DNA of 64,000 nt from Streptomyces iconiensis (GTDB lineage Bacteria > Actinomycetota > Actinomycetes > Streptomycetales > Streptomycetaceae). The translations under genes were made by a program, and so were the position numbers. The notes beneath the pieces were generated by a model, which was not told the DNA's origin, made no database searches, and saw only the letters and a program-made list of their open reading frames with translations. Location of the stretch: contig NZ_JANCPR020000024.1 of the NCBI RefSeq assembly GCF_028657195.3, forward strand, positions 81,102 through 145,101, written 5' to 3'. Every line of letters begins with the position of its first letter. Position 1 is the first letter of the stretch. Positions 7,912 through 15,102 of this stretch are shown here, piece after piece.

Positions 7912-8832
7912 TCAGTGGCCGGACCGCGGCACGTGGTGTGCGTGCTGTCCGTGGTCGGCGTGCTGTCCGTGGTTGGCGTGGTCGGCGTGCGCGGGTGCTC
8001 CGGGCGCGGGTGCGTCGGCGCCTTCCGTGCGTACGGTGAAGGCCGCCGTACGCACCACTCCCTCGTGCTGGAAGTCGAAGAAGAGCCGGTAGGCGCCGGC
8101 GCTGGGGACCGTCGCCATGAACGAGACGTCGGGGCCAGGCTGCGTCAGCCCGTCGCCGGGCTCGCCGTGCGGGTGCACGTGCAGATAGGCCAGGTCGCCC
8201 GAGCGCAATGCGACGAGGTGCCCGTACGCGCCCAGGTAGGGCTGGAGGTCCCGTACGGGCCTGCCTTCCCTGGCCACGCGCAGCGTCAGATGGCCCGCTT
8301 CCCCGGCGCGCAGCGTGCCGGCGAGCCGGACCTCGTACCCGTCGAGGTGCGCGGTGTGGTGCGGTTCCGGCAGCGGTGCGGACTCCGGAACTCCGCCGGT
8401 GGTGAGGTCGGCGCCGAGGGTCAGCGCTGCCGCTGACCCTTCGGGCGCGAAGTCGGCGAAGACCCGGTAGGCGCCCGCCTTCGGCAGTTCGACGGGGGTC
8501 GACCAGGTGCCGTCCGCCGCGCGGGTGGGGTGGAGGTGGCGGTAGACCGTCAGATCGCGCGAGGCGACGATCAGATGCAGTTCCTTGCCGTGCTGTGTCC
8601 GGTAGGCGGTGACGGCCTCTCCCGTGGAGTCCTGGACGACGGCGAAGCGCAGCTCACCTGGGGTTCCCGCGGTGAGCTGGGGAGTCCGCAACTCCAGGGT
8701 GTAGCCGCCTGCGGAAGTCAGCAGTCCGCCGGGGGCCTGGCCCGCGTGGGCCCCGTGGTCCGCGTGGCTCACATGGTCCGCGTGGCTCGCGTGTCCGGTG
8801 TGGTGTCCGTGTGCCGTGGGGTCGGTGGTCAT
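7912..8832 (-). CDS. His-rich two-domain beta protein, probable copper-binding
   Basis: 306 aa from ATG 8832 (GAGAAGGGA just upstream). The first 30 residues and the last 25 are His-rich (clusters such as HGHHTGHASHADH and HADHANHGQHADHGQHAHH), typical of metal-binding tails. Between them are two Ig/FixH-YtkA-like beta domains: residues about 35-165 (LLTSAGGYTLELRTPQLTAGTPGELRF, LHLIVASRDLTVYRHLHPTRA) and 170-270 (YEVRLAGTLRAGEAGHLTLRV, AYLHVHPHGEP, YRLFFDFQHEGVVRTAAF), with extra internal His residues in H-x-H motifs. No signal peptide is seen at this start. A perfect CsoR-type operator lies 57 bp upstream, so copper induction is likely; role as a copper buffer or chaperone is inferred. Confidence 0.75.
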   Translation of the reverse strand: MTTDPTAHGHHTGHASHADHVSHADHGAHAGQAPGGLLTSAGGYTLELRTPQLTAGTPGELRFAVVQDSTGEAVTAYRTQHGKELHLIVASRDLTVYRHLHPTRAADGTWSTPVELPKAGAYRVFADFAPEGSAAALTLGADLTTGGVPESAPLPEPHHTAHLDGYEVRLAGTLRAGEAGHLTLRVAREGRPVRDLQPYLGAYGHLVALRSGDLAYLHVHPHGEPGDGLTQPGPDVSFMATVPSAGAYRLFFDFQHEGVVRTAAFTVRTEGADAPAPGAPAHADHANHGQHADHGQHAHHVPRSGH

Positions 8833-8888
8833 GACGGTTTCCCTTCTCTCCTCGGGGCTGCCGAGGCGCCCGGCCGATGCCTCACAAC

Positions 8889-8905
8889 ATACCCCCCTAG
8901 GGTAT
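8889..8905. promoter_or_regulatory. CsoR-type copper operator
   Basis: The 17-bp element ATACCCCCCTAGGGTAT has 7-8 bp GC-flanked arms (ATACCC / GGGTAT), matching the pseudo-inverted repeat bound by the Cu(I) repressor CsoR in Streptomyces. It lies 57 bp upstream of the His-rich gene start. No csoR gene is in the window, so the repressor would act in trans. Confidence 0.8.
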
Positions 8906-9158
8906 AAAGTCAACCGGCGTGGCCCCCGGCCGGGCCCGGGGCAACCCGCGCACCACGGCCCCCGCCACCGCACGCCGCTACCGCACACGGCCACCGCACA
9001 CCGCTACCGGTGGCGACCGCGTTCGCTTAGCGTGTGGTGGTTCGGTGCCCGACGGGCCGCCCAAGCGGGCCGTTACGCAGCGCAGGCGCGTACGCCGCAG
9101 ACCTGCGCAGCAGACCCGCGCCGAGACCTGCGCCCAGGACAGAGGACCGGAAACGGAC
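8906..9158 (+). promoter_or_regulatory. Upstream region of the SDR gene with an 18-bp direct repeat
   Basis: Together with 8833-8905 this is the 326-bp divergent gap. CACCGCAC(G/A)CCGCTACCG occurs twice (8966-8983 and 8992-9009, 17/18 identical). A TTAGCGT at about 9027 could be a -10 element for the rightward SDR gene. No coding sequence seen. Confidence 0.35.
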
Positions 9159-9890
9159 ATGGAAGCGGAAGCGCACGGCCCCCTCGCCGTCGTCACGGGA
9201 GCCAGTACCGGCATCGGCGCCGCCACGGCGCGTGCGCTCGCGGAGCGGGGCCATCCGCTGCTCCTCCTGGCCCGCAGGGCCGGTCTGGCCGAGGCGCTGG
9301 ACCTGCCCAGGGCGCTGTGCAGGCAGGTCGATGTGACCGACGCGGTGGCCGTCGGCGCCGCGATCGAGGAGGCGGAGGCGCGGTACGGGCCGACCGATCT
9401 GCTCGTGAACAACGCGGGGCAGATGTTCCTCGGGTTCGTCGCCGACCAGCCGACCGAACAGTGGAAGCGCATGTTCGACGTCAATGTGCACGGGCTGCTC
9501 AACGGCGTACGGTCCGTGCTCCCCGGCATGATCGCGCGTGGCCGCGGCACGCTCGTCAACGTCAGCTCGGTGGCGGGCCGCAACGTCTACCCCAACCACA
9601 CGGTCTACAGCGGCACCAAGTTCGCCGTTGAGGGCATGTCGGAGAGCCTCCGCCAGGAAGTCGCGGGACATGGAGTGCGCGTGGTCACCGTCGCGCCGGG
9701 GTCCGTCGAGACGGAGATCCTGTCGCACACGACCCACGAGGGGGTCAAGGCCGGGTACCAGGCGTTCAAGGACTCCATCGAGGTGCTCGCGCCCGAGGAT
9801 GTCGCCGCCGCGGTCATGTACGTGTACGAGCAGCCCCAGCGTGTCACCGTGCGCGAGATCGTCCTCGCCTCCACGGCCCAGATCACCTAG
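9159..9890 (+). CDS. Short-chain dehydrogenase/reductase (classical SDR)
   Basis: 243 aa. NAD(P)-binding TGASTGIG near residue 16, then NNAG (LLVNNAGQMFLG), the catalytic Ser in NVSSVAGRN and the Tyr-x3-Lys pair in YSGTKFAVEG, followed by the V-x-P-G-x-V-E-T loop (VAPGSVETEI). Length and motifs fit a classical SDR oxidoreductase acting on a carbonyl/alcohol; the many Arg in the segment after strand 2 favour NADP(H) over NAD. Cytosolic. Start at ATG 9159; the ribosome site (AGAGGACC) is distant. The substrate is unknown; the decayed TetR gene beside it probably once controlled it. Confidence 0.88.
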   Translation: MEAEAHGPLAVVTGASTGIGAATARALAERGHPLLLLARRAGLAEALDLPRALCRQVDVTDAVAVGAAIEEAEARYGPTDLLVNNAGQMFLGFVADQPTEQWKRMFDVNVHGLLNGVRSVLPGMIARGRGTLVNVSSVAGRNVYPNHTVYSGTKFAVEGMSESLRQEVAGHGVRVVTVAPGSVETEILSHTTHEGVKAGYQAFKDSIEVLAPEDVAAAVMYVYEQPQRVTVREIVLASTAQIT

Positions 9891-9939
9891 CGCCTCTCGT
9901 CCGGCCGTCCTTACGCACCGGGCACGCACACCGCTTCGC

Positions 9940-10107
9940 CCGCCCGGGCCCCGTATCGAGTTCGGTGGCCGGGCGCCGCATGGTGACGCGCCGCGGCCCC
10001 TCGGCCTCCCTCAGCCTGACCGCCGTGGCGGCGATGGCCCCGTGGGTGAGCGCGGGCTTGGCAGGGCGCTCGCGGCGGCTGCGGCTGGGCGGGGTTCTCG
10101 GGGTCAT
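9940..10107 (-). pseudogene. Remnant of a TetR-family regulator N-terminus
   Basis: On the minus strand from ATG 10107 the frame gives an Arg/Pro-rich start and then KPALTHGAIAATAVRLREAE, GPRRVTMRRPATELDTGP. This follows the TetR HTH pattern (x-x-L-T-x-x-A-I-x-x-A-x-x-L-x-x-x-E-G-x-x-x-x-x-M-R-x-L-A-x-E-L-x-T-G) but has substitutions at structural positions and loses the family right after T-G-P, before the recognition helix is complete; there is no room for a ligand domain before the SDR gene. The open frame continues to a stop at 9883 with unrelated residues. I read it as a decayed TetR gene fragment. Confidence 0.5.
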
Positions 10108-10116
10108 GCTCCCCAC

Positions 10117-10136
10117 GTGACGAATATGTCCGTCAC
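10117..10136. promoter_or_regulatory. Inverted repeat GTGACG-N8-CGTCAC, TetR-operator-like
   Basis: Two perfect 6-bp arms in a 20-bp palindrome, 9 bp upstream of the start of the TetR remnant. Position and shape fit an autoregulatory TetR-type operator left behind by the decayed gene. Confidence 0.5.
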
Positions 10137-10417
10137 GAACGGGTCCGTCGCTTCCCTGGTTGTCCCCCGCCCGTCTGCCTGCTCGCGTGTCCGCCTGCCT
10201 GGCTGCTCGCGTCGTCCGCCCACCCGCTTGCCCACCTGTCCGCCTGTCTGCTGCCGGTCTGTCCGCCCACCTGTCGCCTGCCTGCCCGTGGCATGAGTGA
10301 CAGCTTTCGACGGGATCGCGCCATGACCGCCGCGTGGGGCTCTGACCAGGTACGGAGTCGAGCGATACGGAAGCAGGGGGCGGAGACGGCGCGCGGGTGG
10401 CGCGGTATGTTCCCGCC
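10137..10417. other. Non-coding gap with a pyrimidine-rich low-complexity tract
   Basis: Between about 10160 and 10290 the top strand is a C/T-rich, repetitive tract made of variants of TGTCCGCCTGCC and GCCCACCTGTCC. No gene supported on either strand. The last 40 bp should hold the promoter of the GlxA-type regulator. Confidence 0.45.
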
Positions 10418-11380
10418 ATGCACACCGTCGCCGTTCTCGCGCTGGACCAGGTGATCCCCTTCGACCTGTCCACTCCGATCGAGGTCTTCGCCCGTACCCG
10501 TCTCCCCGACGGCCGCCCCGGCTATCAGCTCCGCGTCTGCGCGGAGCACGAGGAGGTCGACGCGGGCGCGTTCACCCTGCGTGCCCACTGGGGGCTGGAG
10601 GGGCTCAGGGACGCGGACACGGTGATCGTGCCCGGCACGGCCGCTCCCACGGCCCCGCTCCCGCCGGCCGTCCGTGACGCGCTGCGCGAAGCCGCCAGGA
10701 ACGGCACGCGCATCGCCTCCATCTGTTCGGGCACCTTCCCGCTGGCCGCCACCGGGCTCCTGGACGGGCTCCGGGCCACCACCCACTGGATCGCCGCCGG
10801 CATCCTGGCCACGGCGCACCCGGAGATCGAGGTCGACCCGGACGTGCTGTACGTCGACAACGGGCAGTTCCTCACCTCGGCAGGCGCCGCCGCGGGGCTG
10901 GACCTGTGCCTGCACATGATCCGCCGCGACTACGGCTCAGCCGTCGCCGCCGACGCGGCCCGGCTGTCCGTCATGCCCCTCGAACGCGAGGGAGGGCAGG
11001 CCCAGTTCATCGTCCACGACCGGGTGCCGGCTCCCCAGGGTTCAGCCCTCGAACCCCTCCTGACGTGGCTGCAGGACAACATGGCGCGCGATCTGACCCT
11101 CGCCGACATCGCCGCACACGCCGGAACCAGCACCCGCACCCTGATACGCCGCTTCCGCGAACAGACCGGCACGACGCCGCTCCAGTGGCTGCACAGCGCT
11201 CGTGTCCGCCAGGCACAGCACCTTCTGGAGACCACGCGGCACTCCGTGGAACGTATCGCCGGTCAGGTCGGGTTCGGGTCGCCCACCACCTTCCGTGACC
11301 GCTTCAAGCGCACCACGGGTGTCAGCCCCCACGCCTACCGCCGCACCTTCGCCTCGCCGCCGGAACGGCTGAGCGCCTGA
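10418..11380 (+). CDS. GlxA-type AraC family transcriptional regulator (DJ-1/PfpI-like + HTH)
   Basis: 320 aa. Residues 1-185 form a DJ-1/PfpI-like class I glutamine amidotransferase fold (VAVLALDQVIPFDLSTPIEVF, VIVPGTAAP, IASICSGTFPLAATGLLDG with the nucleophile-elbow Cys, and ATTHW). Residues about 215-310 are a double AraC HTH (LTLADIAAHAGTSTRTLIRRFREQTG and HSVERIAGQVGFGSPTTFRDRFKRTTGVSPHAYRR). Such proteins are usually activators; the amidotransferase-like part is a ligand or dimer domain. ATG 10418 is chosen because the DJ-1 strand begins right there; a GTG at 10397 is in frame but less likely. Confidence 0.88.
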   Translation: MHTVAVLALDQVIPFDLSTPIEVFARTRLPDGRPGYQLRVCAEHEEVDAGAFTLRAHWGLEGLRDADTVIVPGTAAPTAPLPPAVRDALREAARNGTRIASICSGTFPLAATGLLDGLRATTHWIAAGILATAHPEIEVDPDVLYVDNGQFLTSAGAAAGLDLCLHMIRRDYGSAVAADAARLSVMPLEREGGQAQFIVHDRVPAPQGSALEPLLTWLQDNMARDLTLADIAAHAGTSTRTLIRRFREQTGTTPLQWLHSARVRQAQHLLETTRHSVERIAGQVGFGSPTTFRDRFKRTTGVSPHAYRRTFASPPERLSA

Positions 11381-11500
11381 CCGGCCCCTTCCACCGGGCA
11401 GCGGCTCAACTCCCGTGCCCCACACGCCTCCTGGGGGTTCCGGCTCAGCCGCGCGCCCGCGCCGAGAGTGCGCGATGTTCCTGCGCTTCGAAGGAGGGGT

Positions 11501-11536
11501 CGCATGCACCGAATGCATCGCATGCACCGGATGCAC
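11501..11536. repeat. 18-bp tandem repeat within the start of the Met-His-Arg ORF
   Basis: Copies CGCATGCACCGAATGCAT and CGCATGCACCGGATGCAC, 16/18 identical. It both encodes the M-H-R repeats and creates overlapping ATGCAT/GCATGC palindromes. Confidence 0.6.
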
Positions 11537-11617
11537 AGGATGAACAGGCCCGGAGCGGGGCCTTACGCGACCACGCTGAGCGCGCCTTGCTCAAGGAGCA
11601 TACGGTGTTGCCTATGA
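11504..11617 (+). CDS. 37-aa Met-His-Arg repeat leader peptide
   Basis: Starts MHRMHRMHRMHRMNRPG and ends IRCCL. A perfect AAGGAGG lies 6 bases before the ATG at 11504. The stop TGA (11615-11617) overlaps the ATG of the XRE-cupin gene as ATGA, the classic coupling arrangement. Four in-frame M-H-R triplets mean that every third codon is ATG, so translation could begin at several of them. No known family; it may act as a leader that couples or tunes expression of the regulator, or it may be a metal-binding (His, two Cys) micro-protein. Not conserved-tested. Confidence 0.55.
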   Translation: MHRMHRMHRMHRMNRPGAGPYATTLSAPCSRSIRCCL

Positions 11618-12198
11618 CGCAAGACAACGGCGAGCTGGACAGCCTCGTACGCAAACGGATCCGCGCACTGCGCGTGGCACAGGGCTGGTCCCTCGATGAG
11701 CTGGCCGTCCGCGCCCGGCTCAGCCCGTCCACGCTCAGCCGCATCGAGAACGGTCAGCGCCGCCTCGCCCTTGATCAACTGGTCACCCTCGCCCGCGCCC
11801 TGGACACCTCGCTCGACCAACTGGTCGAGACGGCAACCGACGAGGTCATCTCCAGCCCCATGATCGACGCGGCCCACCAGAGCATGCGGTGGCCCATCCG
11901 CGCGGACCCGGGCATGACGGTGGTACGCCAGCGCATGACGGACCCGCCGCCGGACAGCCCCACGCGCATGCGCGCCCACCCCGGCCGCGAATGGCTGGTC
12001 GTGCTCTCCGGTACCGCCGTACTGCTGCTGGGCAACCGGCGCTTCCGCGTGGAGACCAACCAGGCCGCCGAATTCCCGACGATGCTGCCGCACGCCATCG
12101 GCGCGGAGGGCGGGCCGTGCGAGGTCATGGGCATCTTCGACCGCGACGCACGCCGTGGCCACCAGCGCAACGAGGCCCTCGACGACGACCCACGATGA
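11614..12198 (+). CDS. XRE HTH - cupin transcriptional regulator
   Basis: 194 aa. Residues about 8-65 are an XRE-type HTH (VRKRIRALRVAQGWSLDELAVRARLSPSTLSRIENGQRRLALDQLVTLARALD shape, with helix 3 in SPSTLSRIENGQ). Residues 100-185 are a small beta-barrel cupin domain (HPGREWLVVLSGTAVLLLGNRRFRVETNQAAEFPTMLPHAIGAEGGPCEVMGIF). XRE-cupin proteins sense a small ligand in the barrel and repress or activate a neighbouring gene. Start at ATG 11614 is supported by the ATGA overlap with the preceding mini-ORF; a GTG at 11605 with AAGGAG 6 bases upstream is a rival start adding three residues. Confidence 0.82.
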   Translation: MTQDNGELDSLVRKRIRALRVAQGWSLDELAVRARLSPSTLSRIENGQRRLALDQLVTLARALDTSLDQLVETATDEVISSPMIDAAHQSMRWPIRADPGMTVVRQRMTDPPPDSPTRMRAHPGREWLVVLSGTAVLLLGNRRFRVETNQAAEFPTMLPHAIGAEGGPCEVMGIFDRDARRGHQRNEALDDDPR

Positions 12199-12213
12199 CC
12201 CGGGCCGTCCCTC

Positions 12214-12269
12214 TCCCTGAAGCGCCCTTTCCCGTCCGGCCTCCCTGAGACGCCCTTTCCCGTCCGGCC
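12214..12269. repeat. 28-bp tandem duplication after the XRE-cupin gene
   Basis: Two adjacent copies (12214-12241, 12242-12269) of a unit that begins TCCCTGA and ends CCCTTTCCCGTCCGGCC; they differ only at two positions in the middle. It sits in the 322-bp gene-free gap 12199-12520, in which I see no gene or clear terminator. Confidence 0.6.
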
Positions 12270-12520
12270 CGTAAAGCCCCCTCTCGACGAGGCGTGGGCC
12301 CTCAGCCGTCGTGGGGCCCTCAGCAGTCCGGGCCGCCCAGCCGTCCAGCTTCGTCGCGCCGCCCCGGGCCGCGCTCCCGTACGGCGAGGGGCGTAGGCGA
12401 GGGGCGTAACAGTGCAGCAGGTCAAGGACTTCTTGCGCGACCGGCAGGCCAGGCGGTCTTCTCTTGCTCTTCCGGGAAGAGGTGCCGCCCTGCGCCCCCG
12501 GTGCTCTTAGCGTGCTCGGT

Positions 12521-13411
12521 ATGACCCACACACCCCCTCGTGCCTCGCACGACCACGAAGGGCACACCGCCCACCGGCACGGAGCCGACCACGGTCACGA
12601 CCACGACCACGACGACCAGACGGAGATCCTCGACCTGGACGCGGAAGTGCTCGCCGAGCACATCGCCTCCCTCATCGCATGGCTGCCCGTCGGAGCCGAG
12701 CCCCGGCACGTCGCTGACCTGGGCTGCGGTACAGGGGTCGGTACGTTCGCGCTGCTCAAGCGCTTCCCCCGCGCCGAGGTGACCGCCGTCGATGCCTCGG
12801 CCGCCCACCTGCGCCGCCTGCGCGAAAAGGCCGCTGCGGAAGGTCTGGCCGACCGGGTGTACACCGTCCAGGCCGACCTCGACGCGACCTGGCCCGACCT
12901 CGGTACGCCCGAACTGGTGTGGGCGTCGGCCTCCATGCACCACATGACCGACCCCGACCGCGTCCTGCGCCGGGTCCACGGCGCGCTCGCGCCGGGCGGA
13001 CTGTTCGCGGTCGTCGAACTGGCCGGCTTCCCGAGGTTCCTGCCCGAAGACGCACCCGAGGACCGTCCGGGTCTTGAGGAACGCTGTCACGCCGTACTCG
13101 ACCGGCACCACGTCGAACAGATGCCGCACCGTGGCGCCGACTGGGGGCCCAAGCTCACCGCGGCCGGCTTCACGGTCGAGGCCGAACGCACCCTCACCGT
13201 GAACATCGGGCCGCCCCACACCGAGCTGGTCGGCCGCTACGCACTCAGCAGCCTGCGCCGCATCCGCAGCGGCGCAGCCGAGTCACTGTCGGCCGAGGAC
13301 CTCACCGCGCTCGACCAACTGCTCGACACCGACAGCCCCCGCAGCATCCTGCGCCGCGGCGATCTGCGGGTACGCACCGAGCGCGAGGTATGGGCGGCAC
13401 GCCGCACCTGA
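12521..13411 (+). CDS. SAM-dependent class I methyltransferase with His/Asp-rich N-terminus
   Basis: 296 aa. Motif I VADLGCGTGVGTFALLKRFP (about residues 66-85), the acidic end of strand 2 EVTAVDAS, then QADLD, and PELVWASASMHHMTDPDRVLRRVHGALAPGGLFAVVEL, which are the standard Rossmann methyltransferase motifs (UbiE/Methyltransf_11/25 type). Residues 8-32 are His/Asp-rich (HTAHRHGADHGHDHDHDD), probably metal-binding or merely low complexity. There is no Shine-Dalgarno within 15 bases of ATG 12521, while TTGCTC and TAGCGT-like elements sit close upstream, so the transcript may be leaderless. Substrate unknown; the C-terminal domain is typical of enzymes acting on small molecules. Confidence 0.85.
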   Translation: MTHTPPRASHDHEGHTAHRHGADHGHDHDHDDQTEILDLDAEVLAEHIASLIAWLPVGAEPRHVADLGCGTGVGTFALLKRFPRAEVTAVDASAAHLRRLREKAAAEGLADRVYTVQADLDATWPDLGTPELVWASASMHHMTDPDRVLRRVHGALAPGGLFAVVELAGFPRFLPEDAPEDRPGLEERCHAVLDRHHVEQMPHRGADWGPKLTAAGFTVEAERTLTVNIGPPHTELVGRYALSSLRRIRSGAAESLSAEDLTALDQLLDTDSPRSILRRGDLRVRTEREVWAARRT

Positions 13412-13535
13412 GGGCGTCGGCCGGCGAGGCGCGGTGACTGTCAGCCGCTATCGCGTCCGCTGGTGGCCCGCCCGCAGCCGTGCTTGCCGCTCGGCCGCAC
13501 CGCCGTCCGGCGCCGGTTCCCGCGCTCCCGCCGGT

Positions 13536-15035
13536 TCACTCGCCACGCGGGTCCGGAGCCGCCGGTCCGTCCGTGACCGGTGCGGGCCGCGGTTGCGTGG
13601 TCATTGCGGAGGTTTCCTTGCCGAGGTGGTCGTGCGGGGTGTCCGGGTCGGTGAGGCGGCCCAGTCTGCGGGGGACGTCGAACCCTACGAGGAGGATGAC
13701 GATGAGCGTGCCCGCGAAGGTGAGGATGGCCAGTGAGCGGCCCAGTTCCATGCCCGAGGCGAGGTGTGCGCCCAGTACGGGTGCGACGGCGCCGCCCAGT
13801 GATCCGACGTTGTAGGTGAAGCCGAGTGCGGCGCCGCGGCTCTCGGTCGGGAAGTGCCCGCCGATGTAGCGGGGGAGCAGGCCGGAGATGCCGAAGCTGA
13901 ATGCCTGCAGCATGAACAGCAGGACGCCGAGGACCAGCAGGTTGTCCTGGGCCGCGAAGACCGGGAAGACGAAGACCAGCGAGGCGACGAGCGTGATCAC
14001 GTACGCCTTTTTGGTCCCGATCCAGTCGCCGATGAATCCGGCGAGGCAGCAGCCGAACATGGTGCCGAAGCCGGCGAAGAAGAGCACGTCGGTGACCTGC
14101 CCGCCGCTGTAGCCCAGCTCGGTCTTCAGGTAGGTCGGCAGCAGGCCCTGGATGGGCCAGGTGTACAGGAACGCGAAGAACACGGTGACGATCATCGCGA
14201 CGTACAGCAGCCAGCCCTTCCTGCCGCCCAGTTGGACGGCGAAGGCGACAAGAGAAGCCCCGGCGACCACCGACAGTACGGGTATCGCGCCGGCCCCGAA
14301 GGGGGTGAAGACCGCGAAGAGCGACACGCTCGCGACGGCCACGACGGCGAGGTTGAAGCCCGCCAGCAGAGGTGTGGCGAACAGGGGCCGGAACGGGTTC
14401 GGCTTCGCGCCCTTCGCCGCGACCGTCGCGCTCCACTCCTCCGCCTCGGGCAGGGCCCGCCGCATCCACAGCGCGATGACGATCGGGATCAGCCCGAGGT
14501 AGAACATCCAGCGCCAGCCGAGGGAGGGCACCACCCATTCGTAGACCTGGGCGGCCAGGACGGAGCCGACGGAGAAGCCGGAGATGAGGAAGCCGCTGGC
14601 CCTGTTGCGTACCCGGACGGGCCAGCTCTCCATGACATAGGTGGCGCTGGAGCTGTACTCACCGGCCATGCCCATGCCGATGGCGAGCCGCGCGACGAAC
14701 AGGCTGGTGTAGTCCCAGGCGAATCCGCAGGCGAAGGTGCCCAGCGAGTACAGCAGGATGCTGGCGATCATCGACAGTTTGCGGCCGAACCGGTCGCCGA
14801 GGGCGCCCAGCAGGGCGCCGCCGAGCCACCGGGTGATGAAGGCGCCCGAGATGAGGCTGGCGCCCTCGACCGTACTGAGTCCGAACTCGTCGCTCACTTC
14901 GGTGAGGACAAGGGTGATCAGAACGAAGTCGAAGCCGTCGAGGACGTACCCGATCCAGGCGGCGAAGAACGACTTCCACTGCGTGGGGCTGACTTCGCGG
15001 TACCAGGGGATCGCGGCTTTGGCTATGGGGGTCAC
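13536..15035 (-). CDS. nanT: Sialic acid transporter of the MFS (NanT-like)
   Basis: 499 aa from GTG 15035 (GGAG 7 bases upstream). The N-terminus [38 protein letters not shown] closely follows E. coli NanT as I recall it (PWYR, [23 protein letters not shown]), as do [54 protein letters not shown] and [15 protein letters not shown]. The MFS signature GDRFGRK is intact. Hydrophobic segments number 12-14, consistent with the 14 helices of NanT rather than the usual 12. Proton symport of N-acetylneuraminate across the inner membrane is the known role. The aldolase lies 67 bp upstream on the same strand, giving a two-gene operon. Confidence 0.85.
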   Translation of the reverse strand: [499 protein letters not shown]

Positions 15036-15102
15036 GTGGTCTCCAGGGGGCGGGCCGGGTTCACCGTCGAGCGCTGTGCGCGTACGGCCGTTGGCGCACC
15101 GT

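Noticed and set aside
9883..9940. Extension of the TetR remnant as a real small regulator
   Set aside because: Residues after T-G-P lose the family and overlap the 3' end of the SDR gene.
10160..10290. Possible gene in the pyrimidine-rich gap
   Set aside because: Frames give only repetitive Arg/Pro/Thr-type residues with no ribosome site or domain.
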